Assembly: GCA_022376925.1 (NCBI GenBank)
Contig: JAIOJX010000004.1
Span: forward strand, 1,984,001-2,048,000
DNA from: Tragulus kanchil
Taxonomy: Eukaryota > Chordata > Mammalia > Artiodactyla > Tragulidae
Direction of reading: 5' to 3'
Length of the DNA stretch: 64,000 bases
The position numbers and the translations under genes are program-made. Of this stretch, positions 34,438 to 45,190 are shown one piece after another. The notes beneath the pieces are model-generated. The model saw only the letters and a list, made by a program, of their open reading frames with translations, was not told the origin of the DNA and searched no databases. Positions within the stretch are counted from its first letter, which is position 1; every line of letters begins with the position of its first letter.

Positions 34438-34650
34438 AATGGCCTTTTTGCTTTGCTTCCTCACCTCCCCCCATCTCTGATCTATAAAAGAACCTGGTAT
34501 CCAAACCCCAGTAAGAGGTTTTTTTCCGAGGCGCTAGCCTGCCGTCTTCTCCGTCAGCTGTTTTCCGTATAAAGTCGTTTTCCTTGCCTCAACACCTCGT
34601 CTCTCAGCAAGCAGAGTGAGCTTGGACTTGGTAACATCCTGAGTTCCAGG
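34438..34650 (+). repeat. Class I (gamma-like) ERV LTR, 3' part
   Basis: A TATA box tctataaaag at 34481-34490, then 'cttctccgtcagctgttttc', a decayed polyadenylation signal (gtataaag, near 34568) and 'ccttgcctcaacacctcgtc', followed by 'gcagagtgagcttggacttg'. This order is typical of ruminant ERV1 LTRs. No internal retroviral sequence is attached, so it is a solo or truncated LTR. Confidence 0.6.
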
Positions 34651-34746
34651 TCACCACCGCAGTGAGCCCCTCACTCACTCACAGGGTCTCAGGTCTACCT
34701 TACACAGACATGTTGGCCCCCAAACAGCCTCAAACATAGTGGCAAT

Positions 34747-35089
34747 AAGAATAAAAAAGCAGGGCTTCCCTGGGGGTCCAGTGGTTAAGAAGCTGACTGC
34801 CAATGCAGGGGTCACAGGTTTGATTCCTGGTCTGGGAAGACTCCGAGTGCCGCACAGTAACTAAGCCTGTGCACCACAACTACTGAAGCTTGTTCACGCT
34901 AAAGCCCGTACTCCGCAAGAGAAGCCAGAAGCTACAAGAGAAGCCTGTGCACTGCAGCTAGAGAGTAGTCCCTCTCACCACAGCTATAGAAACCCCGCAT
35001 ACAGCAATGAAGATCCAGAGCAGTCAATAAATAAATAATTTTTTAAGATAGCTCTTTAAAAATTACTTTAAAAAAAGAATAAAAAAGCA
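34747..35089 (+). mobile_element. Older tRNA-derived SINE (CHR-2-like) with target duplication
   Basis: Body 34762-35074: 'gggcttccctgggggtccag', B-box-like 'ggtttgattcc', then repeated 'cactgcagctagagag' and 'aaccccgcatacagcaatga' blocks, ending in an A/T tail. A perfect 15-bp repeat aagaataaaaaagca lies at 34747-34761 and 35075-35089. Different 3' half from the SINE at 11372; this is the classical CHR-2 type. Confidence 0.85.
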
Positions 35090-35099
35090 ACCTTACTAA

Positions 35100-35440
35100 T
35101 AATAGTATCTACCATTAACTGGGAAATTACTTGGTGCCAGGTATTTTGTTAAGCATCTTATACCCCTATCATTTTAATACTGAAAACAACCTCATTCGAT
35201 AGGTCATTGTTAATCCATTTAAAAGAAAGGACCCTGGCCAGGGATATACATATGACTAATCTGGGAATACACATATCTGTAAACAACAAAACTCTGTAAA
35301 AGTAAAAAGTAAAATAAAAAAAAAAAAAGGACCCTGAGGTTCAGAAAGGGGAAGGGGCTTTCCTATGGTGACAGAGCTAGAAGCTGCAGAGCCATAACTG
35401 AACTTGACTCTGCCTGACTTCAAACCCAGTATCCATGGCC
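35100..35440 (-). repeat. MIR split by a tiny L1 insertion
   Basis: 'cttggtgccaggtattttgt' before the L1; 'tgaggttcagaaaggggaag' and 'tggtgacagagctagaagct' after it. Joining the two sides gives the normal MIR order. Confidence 0.7.
35226..35336 (+). mobile_element. Very short L1 3' end insertion (89 bp)
   Basis: 35237-35325 matches the last bases of the L1 at 19308-19411 ('ccagggatatacatatgact', 'aaacaacaaaactctgtaaa') plus poly(A). A perfect 11-bp target repeat aaaggaccctg lies at 35226-35236 and 35326-35336. It belongs to the same young L1 family as the long L1 in this window. Confidence 0.9.
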
Positions 35441-35764
35441 ACTGCGAAATGTCCGTCATTAGGGATACAGGGCACAGAGTGTCCTCCTGCAATTATCTGG
35501 GCTGGCAATGGTTTGATGCCTGCAGCTGGAAAGAGGAAGAAAGAGCAACAGGTGAGAAGCAAAGGGGCTTGAAATCCAGTCCTAGGCCTGAGTGCCTTCT
35601 CAGATGCAGGCTGTTACAAGCTCCTAAGTGATGAGGATGGAGAGTGATGGAGAGCTCACATCTAATGAGGATAGACAAGTAAAAGGTCTGTTCCAAGCTA
35701 AGGGCTGCACCAGAAGCTGTGAGACAGCAAAGCATCTGCTTTCTTCTAGAGAGAGAGCATAGTA
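35441..35764. other. Unassigned intergenic sequence
   Basis: Nothing recognised. Short frames only. Confidence 0.45.
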
Positions 35765-35923
35765 GAGTAAGCCTATGGGCTCCAGCGCCAGACTGGGTTA
35801 ACTCCCAGCCCTGCCTCTTGCCAGGTATGTGGCCTCATGCAGAATTAGCACTTACTGAGTGTCATTTTTTACTTCTATAAAACTGGTAAAATTGGGATAA
35901 TAATACCTACATTTTAAAACTGA
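35765..35923 (+). repeat. MIR, left part
   Basis: 'tgggctccagcgccagactg', 'tcccagccctgcctcttgcc' and 'attgggataataatacctac'. Its right part continues after the L1 at about 36228-36310. Confidence 0.7.
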
Positions 35924-36227
35924 AGTTTAGTTGATTTACAATGTGGTGCCAATCTCTATTGTACAGCAAAATGACTCAGTTATACATATATGTTCTTTTC
36001 ATATTCTTTTCCATTATGGTTCATCATAGGGTATTGAATACAGTTCCCTATGTCATACATTAGGACCTTGTTTATCCATTCTAAACGTGAGAGTTTACAT
36101 CTATCCTTCTCCCTCCCCTCTTCCCCTTGGCAACACATGCCTGTTCTCTATGTCTGTGAGTCAGTTTCTATTTTGTATATAGGCTCATTTGTGCCATATT
36201 TTAGATCCCACATATAAGTAATAATAT
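35924..36227 (-). mobile_element. Old L1 3' end, reverse orientation, inside MIR
   Basis: Phrases such as 'gtagttgatttacaatg'-like ('tagttgatttacaatgtggt'), 'gttccctatgtcatacatta' and 'ttagatcccacatataagta' are the reverse of a middle-aged L1 3' end. Possible degenerate target repeats 'aataatacctac' and 'aataatatctat' flank it. Confidence 0.75.
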
Positions 36228-36309
36228 CTATTTTCTAGTGTCATTATAAAGACTGCATGAGCCACTATTTAGAGCTCAAACCAATACCTGACATACTTTT
36301 CCTAGTTTT

Positions 36310-36980
36310 AAAAACTTGTGTAAACTAGAGATAATAGCTGATCATTCAAATTAAAATACTGTGGCCTATATAATAACAGAATATCTGACCCAAAGTGGCT
36401 TTAACAAGAAGCTTTTGTTAGTATCTCTCCTAACAAGGACCTAACAAGGAAGACAATGACTCCAGGCTCAAGGATGTCTCCGGGAGCTCGGGATGGTTTC
36501 ATTCTCCCTCCCAACATCCTCCACGTACCACTGTTGCCTCCCCTCGTGTTCTGAGATGGCTACAGCAGCTCCAAGCATCACATCTTCACGAAGGCACACT
36601 CTGAAACAGAAAGGGACATAGAAATCTCTCTGGCATTTGTTATTTTCTTATGGGGAAGGAAAATAGTCCCTCAGAACCTCTAGGAAGACTTCTCTTATCT
36701 GTCATTAGCCAGAACAGGATTGTGTGATCCTCTCAGCCACTACAGAAGGAGGACAGAAGAGCAAGATTCTGGCATTTTTGATCACTACCTATAGCGGGGC
36801 TCCATAGAAAGGAAGATTAGAGGAAGAAGAGCTGATGAGTGAGCAGCTGGCCTGCCTTGCAGGAAGGTCTTAAACAGGAAATGTGAGAAAAGATGCAGGA
36901 ATACTGTGGAGTTAATCACTTCCACTACACACATGCAAGCTATAATTCTCATAATTAATAACTGCAGTTCTAACTAGAAT
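36310..36980. other. Unassigned, probably an ancient repeat
   Basis: The block 36420-36780 has the look of an old dispersed repeat (text such as 'catcttcacgaaggcacact' and 'cattagccagaacaggattg'), which I could not assign. Confidence 0.35.
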
Positions 36981-37315
36981 CTGCAGAAAAGTAGGATGTC
37001 AGTATTTCTGGGTAGTGTTGTTTTTCCATGGCTGCAGCAGGTAAGGGGAAAATAAAAGGAAGCCAACTGCCTCTTGGCATCCACACTGAAGCTGACATTG
37101 CATGACTTCCTAATAACCCAGACCCAGGGGACAGCTGGTCACCAACTTCCCCTCTCAGTCTGGTAGGTTATAAATGAAGTCTGGAGAGAGAGAAAGTGAA
37201 GTTAGTTTAGAACACTAGTAAGAATACCTCCGATTGCTAAAAATTTTTGTCTAGAAAACACTGGATGGGCCATTTTGTAGTGAAAAGTCAACCAAGGTCA
37301 AACCATGGTCCAGAT

Positions 37316-37812
37316 CAGGGATCAGACAGGTTTTCTGTAGGGCAAGATAGAACGTATCTTGGGATTTGCAGACACTGTGGACTCTCTAGCAACTAACCAC
37401 TGCACTCGGAGTACTGTGAAAGCAGCCAGTACGTTCCAATAAAACTTTATTTATAAAAACAGGTAGAGGGGGCTTCCCTGGTGGTCCAGTGGGTAAGAAC
37501 ACCGCCTTGCAGTGCAAGGGGCGCCGGTTCGATCCCTGGCCTGGGAAGATCCCACGAGCCGCAGAGCGGCTGGACCAATGTGTCCAATTACCGAGTCAGA
37601 GCTCTGACGTGCATGTGCCCAGAGCCAGTGCTCTGCGACAACAGAGGCCACTGCGATGGGAGGCCCACAGGGGCCAAAGAATGAAGATGGATGAAAATAG
37701 ACAAATGAAAGACCAATAGAAGTGGCCCCCCCCCCCCCCCCCAAAAAAAAAAAAAAAAAAAAACACATGGAGGGCCAGATTTGGCTCACAGACCATAGTT
37801 TGCCAACCCCTA
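37316..37812 (+). mobile_element. hAT-like non-autonomous DNA transposon split by a SINE
   Basis: Starts 'cagggatcagacaggttttc' and ends 'tagtttgccaacccct', which are inverted terminal sequences of the CAGGGGTCGGCAAAC type. The middle 'gttccaataaaactttattt' is a hallmark of this very common mammalian element. Old and diverged. A SINE at 37471-37763 interrupts it. A second copy at 38414-38908 comes from D8. Confidence 0.75.
37471..37763 (+). mobile_element. tRNA-derived SINE, little decayed
   Basis: Contains 'ggtggtccagtgggtaagaa', a B-box 'ggttcgatccc', 'gcgatgggaggcccacag' and a C-rich block before poly(A). Imperfect target repeats aaaacaggtagaggg and aaaacacatggaggg (12 of 15 match) flank it. 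Second copy 38569-38860 via D8. Confidence 0.85.
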
Positions 37813-39179
37813 TTCTACATGGCAAATTAAAGAAGACACAAATCTCGGTCAAGGGTCTCAAACTCGAATGCGCATAGGCCTACATGGGGCACATAAAGAA
37901 GCAAGCAGGCTAGGTGGAGTTTCTGGTGCTATGGGGAACACACGGCTCAAGGAAAGAGAGCAATTGTAAAAACCAATACAGTCAGATCCTCCAGTATTTT
38001 TTTTCAAGAACACCAGAAATGCAGATATTTATATCTTCTCATTCTTTTTCGTATTGGCAACTAATTCAAAATGCTAAGTCTGCAGAAAAGTAGGATGTCA
38101 GTATTTCTGGGTAGTGTTGTTTTCCATGGCTGCAGCAGGTAAGGGGAAAATAAAAGGAAGCCAACTGCCTCTTGGCATCCACACTGAAGCTGACATTGCA
38201 TGACTTCCTAATAACCCAGACCCAGGGGACAGCTGGTCACCAACTTCCCCTCTCAGTCTGGTAGGTTATAAATGAAGTCTGGAGAGAGAGAAAGTGAAGT
38301 TAGTTTAGAACACTAGTAAGAATACCTCCGATTGCTAAAAATTTTTGTCTAGAAAACACTGGATGGGCCATTTTGTAGTGAAAAGTCAACCAAGGTCAAA
38401 CCATGGTCCAGATCAGGGATCAGACAGGTTTTCTGTAGGGCAAGATAGAACGTATCTTGGGATTTGCAGACACTGTGGACTCTCTAGCAACTAACCACTG
38501 CACTCGGAGTACTGTGAAAGCAGCCAGTACGTTCCAATAAAACTTTATTTATAAAAACAGGTAGAGGGGGCTTCCCTGGTGGTCCAGTGGGTAAGAACAC
38601 CGCCTTGCAGTGCAAGGGGCGCCGGTTCGATCCCTGGCCTGGGAAGATCCCACGAGCCGCAGAGCGGCTGGACCAATGTGTCCAATTACCGAGTCAGAGC
38701 TCTGACGTGCATGTGCCCAGAGCCAGTGCTCTGCGACAACAGAGGCCACTGCGATGGGAGGCCCACAGGGGCCAAAGAATGAAGATGGATGAAAATAGAC
38801 AAATGAAAGACCAATAGAAGTGGCCCGCCCACCCCCTCCCTAAAAAAAAAAAAAAAAAAACACATGGAGGGCCAGATTTGGCTCACAGACCATAGTTTGC
38901 CAACCCCTATTCTACATGGCAAATTAAAGAAGACACAAATCTCGGTCAAGGGTCTCAAACTCGAATGCGCATAGGCCTACATGGGGCACATAAAGAAGCA
39001 AGCAGGCTAGGTGGAGTTTCTGGTGCTATGGGGAACACACGGCTCAAGGAAAGAGAGCAATTGTAAAAACCAATACAGTCAGATCCTCCAGTATTTTTTT
39101 TCAAGAACACCAGAAATGCAGATATTTATATCTTCTCATTCTTTTTCGTATTGGCAACTAATTCAAAATGCTAAGTCTG

Positions 39180-42100
39180 GTACAGACCAAACAAAACCCA
39201 CTGGGGGCAGCCAGTGTGTGACCTTTGGCTTAGAAGATCACCTTTCTTGAGCAATGTGCTATGACTACCAAGTACACATGACACATTTGAGTGACACGCT
39301 CCAGGAAACTTAGCACAAAGCCATTCTGACCTATTGGGAATGGAATGTATAACCGCTACCATCCTGCCCGGTGGCCAAGCCTATGCGGGAGGCAGCACAC
39401 AGGAGAGACAGCAATTAGCCTGCCTGTACTATATTCTCCCTACCTCATTAAGGTTCTGCTTTCTCATGGGGTGGCACGTGCAGTGTTCTGTGACATCAGG
39501 TGCTGTGTAGCATTCCTCATACACACCTTCCTGATATACCTCAGAGGAGCAATGAGGTCATGTATAGAAAGGTACTTTGCAAACCATGAAACCACAGGTA
39601 CGTTGGCCTGGCCAGTTTCTGACTTGCACTGCTGCAAACTCAGAGGCTCCAATAATGAGTATATTCTTTAGACAGAGGATGAAAACCCCTAGCAGCTTGG
39701 CAAGGAGGACAGACACAAAGCCAAAGGAACCCGCCACGTCTCCTGATGGTACAAAGTCCCTTCTGCTGTGTCTGACCTGCTCTGAGGAAGTCCAGGCACC
39801 ATGTAAATACTCCAGGCTGCAGTCAGGTCAGCAGATGACACTCTGTCCTTGGCTGTCTTTTAGCTGCTGCCCTCTCCTAGTCTTAACTTCTTTGCTCTTC
39901 CAGTTTCTATAAACCTGCAGGATCCTGAGTATTTGCCAGAAGCCTCCTCCTGCCCAGCTCAGCATTCCATCTTCCTGTATTCTGCACAGACCCTCGGCTT
40001 TAAAGGATACACTGGCCTGCCTTCCTCACCTCTCGAAACCACCCTCTTGATTCCCTCAACCTTATCTTGGGACAAGGAACGAAGGACCAGGCAGAGACAG
40101 ACACAGAGAGAAAGAACAACACAAACTTCCTAGCCCAGGTCTTGCTCAGATGCCCACTTGCCCCATGGCCACTTTGGTTCACAATAGGTCAGTAGTTCTC
40201 CAAAGCTTCCCCAGCACCTGTGATTCTTCAGAGCTGCCTTAGGGACCCAGGTAGGAAGAGTAAGGGGCATGCCATAGGTCATTTCAAGAGAGAAGCTCTT
40301 ATTTGTTTTGTATATTATAATCCTGCATAAAACTGTCATTAAAAAAAAAAAAATCCACTGCTAAAAGAAAGGTTTGAAAATTCCCATGCTAGCCACTGTA
40401 CCTAATCAGTCACTCACATTCCTACACTGAAGAATCCCATAGGATACCCTAAGGTAAGCAATATTTTTTGGCAAAAGACAACTTAGGGAAAACTGAGCTA
40501 AATTTTCATCCAAAATTAAAATAACTGTATTGTCTTGTATGATGGAAATGTGTCTATTCACACAATTCAAATTGTCAATTTCATTGAATGAAGAATACAT
40601 TGAGGAAAAAAGCAGCCACTTAAACATGAATATATGTTTATATCTACTTAGTTGTACGTGGTGGAACATTTCCAATTTTTCATTCTGCAAATGGGCTCTG
40701 AAGTACTTCTTGAAGCTCCCATGAGACCCCACTCATCACTGCTTAGTGAATAGATGATCCCTGGGTCACTCCAGGGATTGTCAACAGGGCAAAAACTCTA
40801 TCGAGGCCCTATTTTCTTTCCCTTTTTGCTCAAGTTCAGATTTTTCCTGTATGGTCTGCAGATTTATCCTAGGGGATCACAAACCCCAGGTCTGTGGACA
40901 AGCAAGGAGATCAGGAAGGCAGGGTCAATTACAAGGAGCCTGCGGGCAGAAGCCAGCATGAGTAAAGGCATGTGTTCTGTCAGTTAAGCTAGAGACTAAA
41001 AGCCCTCACACACCCACCCTGCTGCTGACTCAGCAGACAGCTCAGACTGACAACTAATTTGGGAGGAGATACAGATGTGAACACTGACCAGCTCTGAAAG
41101 AACAGAAAAGGTATTAGTCATATTTTACAATCATACATTCTCAGACTTAAAGAATCAGAGCCTCTTACAACCTCTGGCCTGCAAGCAGAGATGTTCCATC
41201 CAATACGGTATAACAGTTAAGTTTCTGGGTGCTGGAGGCAAACAGACCTGAACTCAAGAGCACTCAAATTCATTGAAGGGTGCGGGCCACTCACAGGAGG
41301 GAAGAGAAGAGAAGACTCAAGACAACCTCGGAGCAGGAAAAGAAGTTCCCTGGCAATCTGGCCCAGGCATTGGAGCTGTCATCCAGCCCTAGGATTTCTT
41401 CTGCTTTCTAATGATAAGCTCAGGATGCCAAGTTCTGGAAGAGAGAAATTCCAACAGGACCTTTCCTTGCCTTCACAGTGTGATCCAAAGAAACCTCAGG
41501 CACCACAATGAGAGATGGAGAGAGTTGATTTGCTATTCCAACAAGACCAGAAACGCCCAGAGGAAGATAACTTCCAAAGGGAAATCAGGGCTCTTGGGTA
41601 GTAGGCATGCTGCCTGGGACCACAGTGAGCGTCTATTAATACTATCACAGAGCTGCTCAGAGGATGGACAGAGACAATCCACGAGAAGGGTGAGCACGCT
41701 GCCTGGCACAGAGTGAGCTATCCGTGAACCATCAGCATCTTTCAGGACACACTTCTTGTGGAGCTAAAGTCCCTCCACAGTGTACCTGTCACACAATTAC
41801 CTCTAACTGAGGCCTTTTCCTCTTCAGAATCATGGCTCCTGAGCTACCTTTTGAATGAAGAGACCATTTGGCTGGGGAACTTGAAAAGATTTTGCTGACC
41901 ACAAGATACTGTATACCACTGGTGGTCCAGCAATATCTGGGGTCGGGCCAACTATGGCTCAAGAGGAGACTTCCACATAGATTTTATTCTCTTCATTATT
42001 CCAGTAAGATACTGTGTGTCTTTCCCCTCGAATCCAGTCAACCTGAGTCAAGTGTTCATCACACTGTTAGGTCAAGAAAAGAGAAGCAGAAACCCTTACC

Positions 42101-42544
42101 AGAAGACGTAACTTACAGACCTTATCTCCTTAATATTCCACTAAGTCAGGAGCAGACTCTGGATTTTCACACCAAACCTCAAAACTCGGAAAGCATGTGC
42201 CAGAAAGGGACACCCATCTGCTTCACTGCCCCAAACTACTGCCCTCTCAAAGGGCCACTGCAAAACTCTGGCCTCTGAAGGCACATTGGCTAATTTGAGG
42301 CAGATGCTCACTACAACCTCAGCTATGCAGAAAGGGGAGAGTGCATGGAAAGTCACCCTGCAGTTGTCTGGCCTGTCAAAGCCACTTTACCTTGAAAGAC
42401 ATCAGTGGGTGACAGATCTAAAGCACTGCCTCCAAGCTCATGTCCATTTCTTATTTTGCTATTTGATGGGAGTATCGAACTCAGCAGTATATATTTTCAG
42501 CCTGGACACCTCTAGTTTCCTCCCTCAAAGGTAGCCAGATCCAT
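39180..42544. other. Unassigned intergenic sequence
   Basis: About 3.4 kb with no clear recent repeat and no duplication. Open frames reach 136 codons (41868-42278) without family motifs, and overlap opposite-strand frames. A poly(A) run at 40340-40352 may mark an old retroposed tail. A MIR-like phrase lies near 41215-41260. Confidence 0.4.
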
Positions 42545-42727
42545 CCTTTGTTCACTCAACAAACATCTACTGAGGCCCACTAGCAGCCAGTTCCTGTGGA
42601 AGGAGTTAAATAATAATCATAACTATTATTTTTAAAGGGCATCCGACAGCTGCCATGCTTTAATTCACAGTGTCTCGATTCCTCACAACAGCCCTGGGGA
42701 GTGTATCACTTTGTTCTCTTGTAACAA
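42545..42727. repeat. Possible L2/MIR fragment
   Basis: 'caacaaacatctactgaggc' and 'acaacagccctggggag' resemble old L2/MIR phrases. Weak. Confidence 0.35.
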
Positions 42728-44916
42728 CTTCTTGTGATGCTTAAATAACCTCTGTTACTTAAGGTCTTCATTACATTTCAGTAATTCTGCTTCCACTTAA
42801 CCTCACCCTTGATGTTCCTTTGTCCTCAGAAGAGGCTAACGAATAAAAGCAAATGGCTGAATCTGGGCTGAGGGGGCTGGGATGGTGCTATCTAAAAGAT
42901 GACCTCAGACCCCACTGCATTCCCCATGGAGAGACAAGTCTTCACCTGAAACATGAGGTGGGGCTGATGAGAAAGGCCAGCCCACTAACTCTGGTTGTAT
43001 AAGCAGGAGTTCCCAACAACCACTGAGAGTCAGAGCCATCTATACCTCTGAGGGAAATGGGAAAAGAGCACAGAGATGAATGAGGGCCAGTGAAGGCTCC
43101 CATGAGTCCGCTGGTCTCCTTGGGCCACTCAGATGCCCCTCTGGGGGCAGGGGTGCCCAGACAAAGGCATTGTTTCTGTGGAATCTTCTCACCAGTGACT
43201 CCCCTGACAGGATCAGCTGTTTGGCTGTGTTGAAACTGCCATCCAGCCAAAGCAGCTCGGTGGCCCACCCAAACGGTGACCCAGCAGACATACCAGGTCT
43301 ACCGCCTGTGCCAAAACTGTTTTAAAGCACAATTTGAACCAGCCAGTCAATTTAAAACTACTCCAAGCAGAGAGCCAATGAGATTTGAAAACAAGGAAAA
43401 CCAAAAATAAAACACACACACACATACAGATACGCACATATATATATGTGTGTGTGTATCTATCTATCTATTCATTCATTCACTATTTAAACCTTGCCTT
43501 TTTTCCAGAGAGAATCTAAGATGTCAAGGACCAAATTATTTAAAAACAAAAATAATATTAAATATGTTCTGCAAACATCAATGAGATCATAGAAGTTCAA
43601 CTCAGGTTAACACTCCAAGTATAGTGCATGTTTGCATGTGTGGGGGCCCACCTGTGACTGTTCACAGCTCCACAGGATCTGAAATACCCTGAGGGTTCTT
43701 TCCTGTTTTGCAGTAAGACATAGAAAGATACCACAGGGCAGTTTTTCTGCCTGAGTCATGCATTCATTTCTTCAGAATCATTTAGTGACACCCAACCACG
43801 TATTGCCCACATAGTTGCTATAACCTCAACCTTCTTGTGATGCTTAAATAACCTCTGTTACTTAAGGTCTTCATTACATTTCAGTAATTCTGCTTCCACT
43901 TAACCTCACCCTTGATGTTCCTTTGTCCTCAGAAGAGGCTAACGAATAAAAGCAAATGGCTGAATCTGGGCTGAGGGGGCTGGGATGGTGCTATCTAAAA
44001 GATGACCTCAGACCCCACTGCATTCCCCATGGAGAGACAAGTCTTCACCTGAAACATGAGGTGGGGCTGATGAGAAAGGCCAGCCCACTAACTCTGGTTG
44101 TATAAGCAGGAGTTCCCAACAACCACTGAGAGTCAGAGCCATCTATACCTCTGAGGGGAAATGGGAAAAGAGCACAGAGATGAATGAGGGCCAGTGAAGG
44201 CTCCCATGAGTCCGCTGGTCTCCTTGGGCCACTCAGATGCCCCTCTGGGGGCAGGGGTGCCCAGACAAAGGCATTGTTTCTGTGGAATCTTCTCACCAGT
44301 GACTCCCCTGACAGGATCAGCTGTTTGGCTGTGTTGAAACTGCCATCCAGCCAAAGCAGCTCGGTGGCCCACCCAAACGGTGACCCAGCAGACATACCAG
44401 GTCTACCGCCTGTGCCAAAACTGTTTTAAAGCACAATTTGAACCAGCCAGTCAATTTAAAACTACTCCAAGCAGAGAGCCAATGAGATTTGAAAACAAGG
44501 AAAACCAAAAATAAAACACACACACACATACAGATACGCACATATATATATATGTGTGTGTGTATCTATCTATCTATTCATTCATTCACTATTTAAACCT
44601 TGCCTTTTTTCCAGAGAGAATCTAAGATGTCAAGGACCAAATTATTTAAAAACAAAAATAATATTAAATATGTTCTGCAAACATCAATGAGATCATAGAA
44701 GTTCAACTCAGGTTAACACTCCAAGTATAGTGCATGTTTGCATGTGTGGGGGCCCACCTGTGACTGTTCACAGCTCCACAGGATCTGAAATACCCTGAGG
44801 GTTCTTTCCTGTTTTGCAGTAAGACATAGAAAGATACCACAGGGCAGTTTTTCTGCCTGAGTCATGCATTCATTTCTTCAGAATCATTTAGTGACACCCA
44901 ACCACGTATTGCCCAC
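42728..44916. repeat. Tandem duplication D9 (unit about 1.08 kb)
   Basis: Copy A 42728-43810, spacer 43811-43830, copy B 43831-44916. Offset 1103, then 1104 after one extra G, then 1106 after one extra TA in a microsatellite. No gene lies in the unit. Confidence 0.95.
43411..43483. repeat. CA/TA/TG palindromic microsatellite cluster
   Basis: (AC)n, then an imperfect 'atatatatat' centre, then (TG)n and (ATCT)n/(ATTC)n. The AC and TG arms are inverted around the centre. Copy at 44515-44588 has one more TA. Confidence 0.9.
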
Positions 44917-45190
44917 TGAATGGATACAGTGGTTACAAATGTTTTGTATACAGTGGCCAAAAAGCCACACACAATTGTTGCACACACAAAGCTTATATTT
45001 AAGATAGTTGGAGGCCAGAAAAGTATGTCCTGGCTGAAACCGAGGCATTCACATCCACTGGCCAAACAACTGGGAAGGCACTTAGAGGTCATCTAGATGG
45101 GCTTCCCAAATGCAACCATTCAAGTACCAACCTCATGATTTTTGTCATATGCCAATATCACTTTTATAGACTTCTTTAAATCATCTCATC
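44917..45190. other. Unassigned intergenic sequence
   Basis: Nothing recognised. Confidence 0.45.

Larger units (their letters stand above)
36981..39179. repeat. Tandem duplication D8 (unit about 1.10 kb)
   Basis: Copy A 36981-38079, copy B 38080-39179, offset 1099 falling to 1098 after a T-run difference. The largest difference is in the SINE tail: a pure run of about 18 Cs at 37725-37742 versus a mixed C/G/A/T block at 38823-38842. Confidence 0.95.

Noticed and set aside
41868..42278. 136-codon plus-strand frame as a gene
   Set aside because: No domain, signal or splice context is visible, and shorter opposite-strand frames overlap it. Length is within chance for this composition.
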